In this document: one piece after another, positions 1 to 7,365 of the stretch | Layout: the number at the start of each line of letters is the position of its first letter | Numbering within the stretch: position 1 is the first letter of the stretch | NCBI RefSeq assembly: GCF_036194065.1 | Contig: NZ_CP108095.1 | Span: 682,001 to 746,000 of the forward strand | Reading direction: 5' to 3' | Source: Streptomyces sp. NBC_00239 | GTDB taxonomy: Bacteria > Actinomycetota > Actinomycetes > Streptomycetales > Streptomycetaceae | DNA length: 64,000 nt | Position numbers and translations under genes: made by a program | Notes under the pieces: model-generated | The model's input: only the letters and a program-made list of their open reading frames with translations | Database searches by the model: none | Told to the model about the DNA's origin: nothing

Positions 1-2340
1 GCCCGTCGGCAGAGCGTGCTCTTCGGGGCGTCGCGCGGGGCCCGGCGGAACCCGCGCGGCACTGCCGCGCAGGCGACCCCGGCCCAATTGCTCGCGCACG
101 GCACCATGCCCTTCGTGGACCGCCCCGAGCTGGCGGATCTGCTGGCGTGGTGCGAGGGCGACGCGGAGCACCGGCTCCGTCTGCTCCACGCACCGGGTGG
201 GGCCGGCAAGACGAGGCTCGCCGCGGAGGTGTGCGGCGCCCTCACGGGGCGGGGGTGGATCGCCGGGTTCGTCCAGAAGGACGCTCCCGTGCGTCGGCAG
301 TGGCTGGAGGAGCTGGGCGAGGCCCTGGACGTCGGGCTGAGTGCGCTCGTCGTGTTCGACTACGCCCAGGCCAGGATCGAGGAGATCGTCGCGCTGCTGG
401 AGCACGTGGACCGGTACGGCCCCGAACGCATGCGCCTGCGGCTGCTCCTCCTCGCACGTTCCGACGAACCGCTCTTCGAGGCCCTGCGCAGCCGGGTCGA
501 CGACCCGGTACTGCCCGAGACCAGTGTGGTCGCCCTGCCCAGAACCATCGACACGGAAGGCAACGCTTCCCTGGCCCGGCGGGCGTTCGCCGTGTTCGCC
601 GACCGCCTCGGCTGCGGATGGCTTTCCCCACCGGGACGCCTGGGAGCACGCGCCGAGTGGCAGGACTCCGTTCTGGACGTGCTCGCGCTCGCCCTGGACG
701 CCGTACTCACCCTGCGCGAGGGGCACACCTGGCCCGACCGGGGAGACCCGCTGGAGCGCGTCTGCGACCACGAACTGCGCGGCTGGCACGCCCTGGTCGC
801 CGCGGAACTTCCGGGGCAGGCGGCGTTGGCGGGCCCGACCGGTGCGCGTCTGTCCGAGGGGCTGTTGCTCGTCCCCACCCTGGCCCAGGGGCTCGCCGGC
901 CCCGCGCTCGTCGACCTGCTCCACCGTGTCCACGCCGCCGCCTTTCCCGGCATGCCGCCCGTCCACATGGTCGGGGTCCACGCATGCCTCCGGGCGCTGT
1001 ACCCCGCCCCGGACGGCCGCGTCGCTCCGCTGGAGCCGGACCGGATCGGCGAGATCCTGGTGCGCCGGGTGCTGCACCGGCCGGAGAGTTCGGGCCGGGC
1101 CTCGGCATACCTCGGGGAGCTCCTGGACGCGAGCACCTCCGGTTCCCAGGCCGTGCGGATTTCGGCAGCGGCGGACACGATGGAAACCCTGGCCCGTGCC
1201 CGCGGCTGCACGGCCGTGGGCCGGATCGAGTCCCACCCGTCGCACGGGGCACTGGACAGCGCCCTGCGAGAGGCGATCGCCGCGCGGCCGGACGTGCTGC
1301 TGCCCGCCCTGACGATCACCGGTGGGCTGGTCCCCCACGCCGAGCCGCTCGCCTCGCTCGCCCTGCCGTTCGTGGCGGACGCCGGCCGGGAACTCCTCGA
1401 GTCGGTGGACGGCCACCTCCCGGACTATCCTTCCGGCCTGTCGGGGGTCGCCGTGGCGGTCCTCGGCCGCCTGCTGGCCTCGGCAGACGCCGACTTCACC
1501 GAGGACCGGCAGCTCCTGCGGCTGCGCAGGCTCGTCCGGTACAGCCTCCGCAACGACGACGTCGGCAGCCGCGACACCGCTCTGGGGGCCGCCCGCGAGG
1601 CGGTCGACCTCAGCCGTGACCTCGTCCAGCGGACCGGACGGCACCTGGCCGAGTACGCGACGGCGCTCAACAACCTGAGCCTGCTGCTGCACCGTGCCGG
1701 CAGCACCGCGGCCGCACTCGCCGAGAGCAGGACGGCGGTCACGTTGTACGAGCAGCTGCTCGGGCAGACGCCGCCCGGAACCGGCCAGGTCGCCGCCGCA
1801 CGCCAGGTGTTCCTCTTGAACACCGCGGCCGCGCTCAGCACGCTCGCCCTGCTGCGACTGACGGACGGTCAGGTCCACGCGGCCGCGGACGAGGCGCACC
1901 GGAGCGTGGACCTGTGCCGGGCGGCGTTGCCGGGCGTGCGCCAGCAGGACGTCCTCCTCACCTGTCTCGAAGTGCTCGCGGAATGCCGGCAGCGCACGGG
2001 AATGGTCGGTGAGGCGGTGCACACGGGGGGCGAGGCGGTCGTGCTCGTGAGGGACCTCGCCGAACGCCAGCCGGAGCGCTACCTCGACAGGCTGCCGACC
2101 GCGCTCTACCGGCACGCCCGCGGCCTGATCAGGGCGGGTGCGTACCGTGAGGCCTATCTGGTACTGCGGGAAGCCGCGGTGCTGCTCGGAGGGCTCCCGG
2201 GCAAGGGATCGCTCCACCGGGAGACGCGGCTGCGCTCGCTCCGGGCACTGGCCGAACTCTGCACCGAGCTGGCCGAGTTCTCCCACGAGCGCGTCACATG
2301 GGTGACGCAGTTGGAGTCCCTCACGCACCAGGCACCATGA
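1..2340 (+). CDS. P-loop NTPase with C-terminal TPR-like repeats, 5' end outside the window
   Basis: The reading frame is open from base 1, so the start lies upstream; GTG at 16 is only the first start codon visible. Numbering from 16, a Walker A motif GGAGKT sits at about residues 61-66 and a Walker B-like LVVFDY at about 111-116. A strand ending in LLARSDEP near 145-152 could be a sensor. The last 200 residues are helical with TPR-like units, for example NNLSLLLHRAGSTAAALAES. This layout is that of STAND/AAA-type ATPases, which act as signal-sensing switches. Downstream lie NUDIX, Trypco1 and twin unknown proteins, which suggests a conflict-system ATPase. An effector or protease domain could precede it outside the window. 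NTPase fold: sure; role: inferred. Confidence 0.85.
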   Translation, partial: ARRQSVLFGASRGARRNPRGTAAQATPAQLLAHGTMPFVDRPELADLLAWCEGDAEHRLRLLHAPGGAGKTRLAAEVCGALTGRGWIAGFVQKDAPVRRQWLEELGEALDVGLSALVVFDYAQARIEEIVALLEHVDRYGPERMRLRLLLLARSDEPLFEALRSRVDDPVLPETSVVALPRTIDTEGNASLARRAFAVFADRLGCGWLSPPGRLGARAEWQDSVLDVLALALDAVLTLREGHTWPDRGDPLERVCDHELRGWHALVAAELPGQAALAGPTGARLSEGLLLVPTLAQGLAGPALVDLLHRVHAAAFPGMPPVHMVGVHACLRALYPAPDGRVAPLEPDRIGEILVRRVLHRPESSGRASAYLGELLDASTSGSQAVRISAAADTMETLARARGCTAVGRIESHPSHGALDSALREAIAARPDVLLPALTITGGLVPHAEPLASLALPFVADAGRELLESVDGHLPDYPSGLSGVAVAVLGRLLASADADFTEDRQLLRLRRLVRYSLRNDDVGSRDTALGAAREAVDLSRDLVQRTGRHLAEYATALNNLSLLLHRAGSTAAALAESRTAVTLYEQLLGQTPPGTGQVAAARQVFLLNTAAALSTLALLRLTDGQVHAAADEAHRSVDLCRAALPGVRQQDVLLTCLEVLAECRQRTGMVGEAVHTGGEAVVLVRDLAERQPERYLDRLPTALYRHARGLIRAGAYREAYLVLREAAVLLGGLPGKGSLHRETRLRSLRALAELCTELAEFSHERVTWVTQLESLTHQAP

Positions 2341-2441
2341 TCTGGCACGACAGCCCGTGAGAGCGCGGGCGGCGGCACCACATGCGCAGCGGGCGGACGG
2401 GGATCGCCCGTCCGCCCGCCCGGACGACTTCCAGGAGAGCC

Positions 2442-3092
2442 ATGCCCATCGAACACCCGGCACCCGGCACGCCGGCACCGATCCGACAGGACCGCGCCGT
2501 CGAGGTCTACGCCAATCGCTTCGGCCACCTGTACGACGACGAGGTCGTCTTCCCCGGCGGGACCGAGGGCCGGTACCTGCGGTGGCAGTGGAGCCAGCAG
2601 GGGGTCGTCGTCGTACCCGTGGGACCACAGGGGATGGCTCTCCTGCCCATGTACCGGTATCCGGTGGGGGCGGTGTCCCTGGAGTTCCCCCGTGGCGGCT
2701 GTGCCCCGGGGGAGGCCCCGGAGGCCGCGGCCGCCCGGGAACTGGAGGAGGAGTCGGGGCTGGTTGCGGTCTCGGTGCGGAGCATCGGCAGGCTGCACGC
2801 CGACACCGGGCTGATCGGAACGCACACGCACGTCTGTCTGGCGGAGGTGCACCCGGTGCGGCGGTCCTCCGCGCGGCCCGAGGCGTCGGAGTCGGTGGCC
2901 GGTCCGGTGTGGGCGTCACGGGACACGATGGCCGAGTGGCTCCGGGAGGGCCGCATCACCTGTGGCATCACCATCGCCGCCTTCGCCGTCGCGACGGCCG
3001 GGACGGGAGCCTCCTTCCCCGAGGGGGCCCCCGCCGTCGCTGGCCAACCCTCTCCGGACGTTCCCTGCGCGCCCGGCGCCGTCAGAGGGTGA
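2442..3092 (+). CDS. NUDIX hydrolase
   Basis: A 216-residue protein with a perfect NUDIX box at about residues 85-107: G, five residues, E, seven residues, then RELEEESGL. The fold resembles the ADP-ribose pyrophosphatase branch, which cleaves nucleoside diphosphates linked to another group and needs Mg2+. The actual substrate cannot be read from sequence. ATG 2442 is chosen because CCAGGAGAGCC precedes it; earlier in-frame ATGs lack a ribosome site. The gene follows the NTPase by about 100 bp on the same strand and its last 11 bases overlap the 3' end of the convergent gene at 3082-4311. In conflict loci NUDIX enzymes can process nucleotide signals or ADP-ribose derivatives; that link is inference here. 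Confidence 0.9.
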   Translation: MPIEHPAPGTPAPIRQDRAVEVYANRFGHLYDDEVVFPGGTEGRYLRWQWSQQGVVVVPVGPQGMALLPMYRYPVGAVSLEFPRGGCAPGEAPEAAAARELEEESGLVAVSVRSIGRLHADTGLIGTHTHVCLAEVHPVRRSSARPEASESVAGPVWASRDTMAEWLREGRITCGITIAAFAVATAGTGASFPEGAPAVAGQPSPDVPCAPGAVRG

Positions 3093-4311
3093 CCAACCGG
3101 TGCAGCGGGTCCAGGTCCTGGTGCGGGCGCCGGGGCCGGGGCACGCCGGCCGGCCCCGTACCCGCTGCTCCGGGGCCGCCCGCTGCACTGCTGAGGACGT
3201 GGAACGAGAGCGCCCCCGTCCGGCCGCCGGAAGAGTGCGCCACTTCCAGGCCGGCGCCCAGTCGACCCTCCGCGGGATCCTCCTCCAGGCCGAAGCGCAT
3301 GAGGCGGTCCTCTCCCTGGAGGTGCGCCCAGGCCCGGCCGCCCCGGTCGCGGAACACGCGTCGGCAGGCCGCGGCCATCCAGGCACTGAACTCTTCGGTC
3401 GCGGCGCCGAGAACGGCCGCGTCCGGCCGCTGCCCCCGGCGCATCCGGGCGAGTTCTCCCAGCAGCGCGTTGCGCGCGTGCTGCGCGACCGCATCGAGGA
3501 GCACGTCCACCGGGAGCAGGGACAGCAGCAGGCCGTCGAGCAGGGCCGGAGCCAACCCGGTTCGTTCCAGCAGTGGTTGGCGCCGGGCCGTCGGGATGAG
3601 ATCCGCCTCGTCGCGCGGGCCGGCCACGGCGGCCCCGAGCGCCCGCGGGAGCGCTTGCCGATAGGACTCCCCCGCCCATTGGTCAATCGACTGCAGGGCG
3701 AGCACGACGTCGGCGCTGGCGTGCGGGCGGCCGGTGCGGTGCTCGGACAGCCAGTCGCGGATCGCCTTGTACTCCAGCGGCTCTTGCCCGCGGCCCCATT
3801 CGAGGGCGGCCCGGAGCGTGGGGCGCGCCTCGCCTCGGGCGTGTTCCAGCGCCCGCTCGATCCGCTCCAGCACACCCGACTTGAAGGCGGCCGAGACGAC
3901 CGCACCGTCGTACGGCAGCACCCGTCCGCTCGTCATCGCCTGTAGCTCGTCCACGTAGGCCGGGCTCGGTACGTTGTCGACGTTCTTGGCCGCGTGCGCG
4001 TTCCGGATGTCGTGGAACGTCGACCCCGTGCGCAGCGCCACACGGATATGACCCTCCGTCAGGAGTGGTGCCAGATCGCGCAGTCCCGGCCCTTCGACGT
4101 GGGCATCAGCCTGGACATTTACCTGATGATCCGTCACCAGGGTTCGGAAATAACGATTGTTGAGACTCTGCGAATCGCCGATAAGTAGTGTGTCGCAGAA
4201 CAGCACGTGCAGGAGAATCCGGGCCCGCAGATCCGCTGCGCCGTCGATCGGCGCGGCGGAATGGGGCTCCACATCCGACAGATAGACGTTCTCCACCAAG
4301 CGATCGTTCAC
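3082..4311 (-). CDS. Protein of unknown family, paralogue A of a divergent pair
   Basis: A 409-residue protein I do not recognise. It aligns along its whole length with the product of 4867-6084. Shared blocks include ERxYLSDVEP-like at the N terminus, LLIGDSQSLNNRYFR near residue 45, a GSTxxxIRxxHA segment, VNNVPxxAYV, LPVDVLLDAVAQ and a C-terminal RLMRFGLEEDP. No signal peptide or membrane segment is seen. GTG 4311 is chosen because AGGGGG lies 8 bases upstream and it matches the N terminus of the paralogue; the frame extends further upstream without similarity. The stretch encoding the conserved DSQSLNN core (about 4110-4200) is much richer in A/T than its surroundings. It is divergent from the Trypco1 gene with only 45 bp between the starts. 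Confidence 0.8.
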   Translation of the reverse strand: MNDRLVENVYLSDVEPHSAAPIDGAADLRARILLHVLFCDTLLIGDSQSLNNRYFRTLVTDHQVNVQADAHVEGPGLRDLAPLLTEGHIRVALRTGSTFHDIRNAHAAKNVDNVPSPAYVDELQAMTSGRVLPYDGAVVSAAFKSGVLERIERALEHARGEARPTLRAALEWGRGQEPLEYKAIRDWLSEHRTGRPHASADVVLALQSIDQWAGESYRQALPRALGAAVAGPRDEADLIPTARRQPLLERTGLAPALLDGLLLSLLPVDVLLDAVAQHARNALLGELARMRRGQRPDAAVLGAATEEFSAWMAAACRRVFRDRGGRAWAHLQGEDRLMRFGLEEDPAEGRLGAGLEVAHSSGGRTGALSFHVLSSAAGGPGAAGTGPAGVPRPRRPHQDLDPLHRLVTL

Positions 4312-4356
4312 GCCGTCCACCCCCTGCCGGGGGACCCTAGCGCACGAGGGAGAGCC

Positions 4357-4791
4357 ATGTCGGAGATTGTCGAGGTCCAGACCCCGGACGGCGGGACGTT
4401 GTGGGTGCGCGTCGAGGACGAGGGAGGCCCCCGGGACACCTCGTTCACCGGCGTCCGGCACCGTCTGGACGACCTTCCGGAGACGTTGGCGACGGTCGTC
4501 GCCACGGTGCGGTCCGGGTTGAGGAGCGCCGCTCCGGACGAGCTGACGCTCGAGTTCGGCATCGAGCTGTCCCTGAAGTCCGGCCTCCTCGTGAGCGTCG
4601 TGACGGCATCGGGGGGAAAGGCGACCCTGAAGGTGTCCGCCACGTGGCGCAGGAACGGCGACGCGGTCGCCTCAGCACAGTCCGCCGAGTCCGCGGAGAC
4701 CCCGGAGCCCGCCGAGACCGCAGAGCCCGCCGGCGCGGCCGAAACCGCGCGTGTTCCGGAGACCGCCGGCGCTCCGGGCGCCGCGGAGTGA
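4357..4791 (+). CDS. Trypco1-like protein (CU044_2847 / trypsin-co-occurring domain 1 type)
   Basis: A 144-residue protein. Residues 1-95 read like the Trypco1 domain: an opening strand with TPDGGTLWVRVED, a central helix, then LEFGIELSLKSGLLVS and a closing KATLKVSATWRR strand. Domains of this type were described computationally as partners of trypsin-like proteases and STAND NTPases in bacterial conflict systems. The last 45 residues are a low-complexity Ala/Glu/Pro tail built from SAE, PAE and TAE units. ATG 4357 follows GAGGGAGAG. It probably forms an operon with the gene at 4867, 75 bp downstream. No trypsin-like protease is inside the window; it could lie before base 1. Domain match is from memory of the family pattern. 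Confidence 0.78.
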   Translation: MSEIVEVQTPDGGTLWVRVEDEGGPRDTSFTGVRHRLDDLPETLATVVATVRSGLRSAAPDELTLEFGIELSLKSGLLVSVVTASGGKATLKVSATWRRNGDAVASAQSAESAETPEPAETAEPAGAAETARVPETAGAPGAAE

Positions 4792-4866
4792 GCCGTGGTC
4801 GCACCGCCGTGCGGCAGACCGCGTGCCGGCCCGGGGCGCCATCCGCTCTGAACGAAGGGGGAAACG

Positions 4867-6084
4867 ATGGGCCCGGACGTGCCTGACGGCCATGTGGAAC
4901 GGATCTACCTCTCCGATGTCGAGCCGAACCCCGTCGGGCCGCTGGCCTACGCCGCGGATCTGCGCTCCAGAGTGCTGCTGCACGTACTCCTCGCCGACGC
5001 CCTGCTGGTCGGGGACTCGCAGAGCCTCAACAACAAGTACTTCCGGTGCCTGATCTCGCCGGGAGAGCACGACGACGGAAGTGGAGCACCGCGGCTCCAG
5101 CGGGACGCGGTGCTCTCGGACCTCGCGCCGCTGTTGCGGGAGGGCCGCGTCAGGGTGGCGCAGCGCAAGGGGAGCACCCTGCTCGGCATTCGCGACGAAC
5201 ACGCCCGCAGGCAGGTCAACAACGTTCCGCCCCGGGCGTACGTCAGTCACCTGGACGCCCTCGCTTCGGCGCATGCCGTCCCGTACGACGTCGCGGAGGT
5301 CGGCGAGGCGTTCCGCGGGGGTGTGCTGTCCCGCATCGGTGCCGCCCTCGACGGCGCGACGGGACCCGTCCGGTCCGCGTTGTCCGACGCCCGGCAGTGG
5401 GTGGCGGAGCAGCCGCAGCTCCTGCACATCGAGCTGCGCTCGTGGATCGCGTCCTACCGCTCCGCGGGGACACGGCAGCAGCACACGGGTGTCGTTCTGG
5501 CGCTTCAGTCCCTGGACGACTGGGCCATCGACGCGTACCGCGGTGCGCTGCCCCTCGTCCTGGGCACGGGGGTGGCCAGACCGCGGGAAGGGCGCGACCT
5601 GCCCGCGCGCGAGAGTCGGCGGCTGCTCACCCAGGACGCGCTCCCCGCGGCCCTGCTCGACCCCTTCCTGCTCTCCCGCCTGCCCGTGGACCTCGTCCTG
5701 GAGACCGTGGCGCAGCCGGCCAGGAACGCCATGGTGCAGGAACTGGCCCGGGTGCGCCGCGGCCTCCCGCCGGACCTCCCCGTACTGGGCGAGGCCGTTC
5801 AGGAGTTCAGCCACTGGCTTCGCGACGCGTTCGAGCGGGCGTTCCGCCCCGCGGACGGCAGGGAGTGGGTCCACCTCCGGGGCGTGACCCGCCTCATGCG
5901 CTTCGGACTGGACGAGGACCCGGTCACGGGACGCCTCGGCGCGTGCCTTGACGTGGGCACCGCCGTCCCGGACGCACGGCACCTCTCCTTCGCCGTCACC
6001 GAGGGGGCCGGCGCCCCGGATCCGTCCGCCCCGGCCCGGCCGGACACCGCGGTCGATCCGCGCGACCGGCTGGTGTGCCGGTAG
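4867..6084 (+). CDS. Protein of unknown family, paralogue B of a divergent pair
   Basis: A 405-residue soluble protein homologous to the product of 3082-4311. Conserved blocks are ERIYLSDVEPNP at the start, LLVGDSQSLNNKYFRC, LAPLLREGRVRVA, GSTLLGIRDEHA, VNNVPPRAYV, LPVDLVLETVAQPARNAM and RLMRFGLDEDP. Identity is roughly half of residues by eye, so the duplication is old and both copies are under constraint. The sequence between residues 150 and 230 is more divergent. ATG 4867 is preceded by GAAGGGGGAAACG. It lies 75 bp after the Trypco1 gene and is probably co-transcribed. A perfect hairpin terminator follows at 6183. Function unknown. Confidence 0.85.
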   Translation: MGPDVPDGHVERIYLSDVEPNPVGPLAYAADLRSRVLLHVLLADALLVGDSQSLNNKYFRCLISPGEHDDGSGAPRLQRDAVLSDLAPLLREGRVRVAQRKGSTLLGIRDEHARRQVNNVPPRAYVSHLDALASAHAVPYDVAEVGEAFRGGVLSRIGAALDGATGPVRSALSDARQWVAEQPQLLHIELRSWIASYRSAGTRQQHTGVVLALQSLDDWAIDAYRGALPLVLGTGVARPREGRDLPARESRRLLTQDALPAALLDPFLLSRLPVDLVLETVAQPARNAMVQELARVRRGLPPDLPVLGEAVQEFSHWLRDAFERAFRPADGREWVHLRGVTRLMRFGLDEDPVTGRLGACLDVGTAVPDARHLSFAVTEGAGAPDPSAPARPDTAVDPRDRLVCR

Positions 6085-6182
6085 GAGCACATGCTCGGGG
6101 ATCGTGAGATGCGGTCGGAGTGTGAGCACGCGCCCCCATGACCTCGGCAGCACCGCCGGCCTCGGGAGCGCCCGGGAGCCGA

Positions 6183-6224
6183 CAGAGCCCGGCCGGGGTG
6201 ACTACGTGCCCCGGCCGGGCTCTG
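6183..6224. terminator. Bidirectional hairpin terminator
   Basis: A perfect 16-bp inverted repeat (arms 6183-6198 and 6209-6224, CAGAGCCCGGCCGGGG and its complement) around a 10-base loop. It lies between the convergent genes ending at 6084 and 6247. Confidence 0.85.
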
Positions 6225-6246
6225 GGTGCGTGGGGTGCTGCGTGGG

Positions 6247-6441
6247 TTACATGTTCTCGTCGCTCAGGTCCTGTTCGCGCAGGAGGTCCTCCTCGCGGCG
6301 GCTCGTCTTCTCGCCGGGCTGCGGCTGACGGGACGGCCGGCCGGGCTCGGCGTGCACGGGGTCCTGGCCGGGGCGCTGCGGACGCCGCTGTTCCTCGCGG
6401 CCCTTGCCCGGTTCCTGGCGCTTGTCCTGCATACCGCCCAT
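6247..6441 (-). CDS. Small hydrophilic protein, 64 residues
   Basis: A short, highly charged protein rich in Arg, Gln, Glu and Pro with no predicted fold, ending in LSDENM. ATG 6441 is chosen because AAAGGAG lies 8 bases upstream, the strongest ribosome site in the neighbourhood. Stop is TAA, rare here. Small Streptomyces proteins of this composition are common near stress genes, but no function is known. It is convergent with the gene ending at 6084, and its 5' side faces the CBM48-like gene at 6649 across about 200 bp. Confidence 0.65.
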   Translation of the reverse strand: MGGMQDKRQEPGKGREEQRRPQRPGQDPVHAEPGRPSRQPQPGEKTSRREEDLLREQDLSDENM

Positions 6442-6648
6442 GACGGCAACTCCTTTGCTGGGACGAATCGGTTCCTCCGTCACCACGCTGACACATGTGG
6501 TCACAGTTCGCACCATTTCGACTACGGACAGTGTTCGTCGATGAGGGGCGTGCAGGCCCGGGTGGCCGCTTCGGAATGCGGCGGGACCGCCCGGTGCCGA
6601 GGATGGTCCGGTCACCTTCACTCCCCACAAGCGTCCAGGAGCCCGTCC

Positions 6649-6924
<276 letters not shown>

Positions 6925-6941
6925 GATCGGAAGGGACCGCC

Positions 6942-7340
6942 GTGAACATCGCCGTGGACGACAGCTGCGTCAGCGCGTTCCAGGATCTGAAGGCCAAGCG
7001 GGAAATCAACACGGTGATCTACCGGTTCACCGACGCGATGGACGCACTCGTCGTCGCTTTCCAAGGGAACGTGACCCACGACGAGTTGCTGGCCGCCGTA
7101 CCGGTCTCCGATCCGGTGTTCGTGGTGTACGACCTGCCCTTTGCCGATCCGGACGGGACGCGGCGGAACACCGTGGTGATGATCTCCTGGTGTCCCGCAC
7201 GTGCCGATGCCGCGCAGCGGGCGGCGAGCGCCGCCGGTTACAGCGCGCTCAAGGACGCCCTCGACGGCGTCGAGGTGTTCGTCGAGGCGACGGAGCACTC
7301 CGAACTCGAGTACCAGGAGCTGGTGTCCAGAGCGGGTTGA
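6942..7340 (+). CDS. ADF/cofilin-homology domain protein
   Basis: A 132-residue protein that reads across its full length as an actin-depolymerising factor homology domain. The N-terminal IAVDDSCVSAFQDLKAKR parallels the cofilin opening V-A-V-x-D-x-x-x-x-x-F-x-D-L-K. VFVVYDLPF parallels the cofilin Y-A-I-Y-D-x-x-Y strand, VVMISWCPARA the F-x-x-W-x-P-x-x-A strand, and YSALKDALDGVEV the long actin-binding helix (S-S-K-D-A-L-x-x-x-L-x-G-V). Length equals that of eukaryotic ADFs. GTG 6942 after GGAAGGGA is chosen; ATG 6921, overlapping the previous stop, is the alternative. In eukaryotes the domain binds and severs actin filaments; the bacterial partner is unknown. It sits directly downstream of a CBM48-like gene. 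Confidence 0.88.
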   Translation: MNIAVDDSCVSAFQDLKAKREINTVIYRFTDAMDALVVAFQGNVTHDELLAAVPVSDPVFVVYDLPFADPDGTRRNTVVMISWCPARADAAQRAASAAGYSALKDALDGVEVFVEATEHSELEYQELVSRAG

Positions 7341-7365
7341 TGCCCGGCCGGCCGTCTCCCCGCGG

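Noticed and set aside
4672-6153. Minus-strand frame opposite paralogue B
   Set aside because: Paralogue B is supported by homology to the other twin and a good ribosome site; the antisense product has neither.
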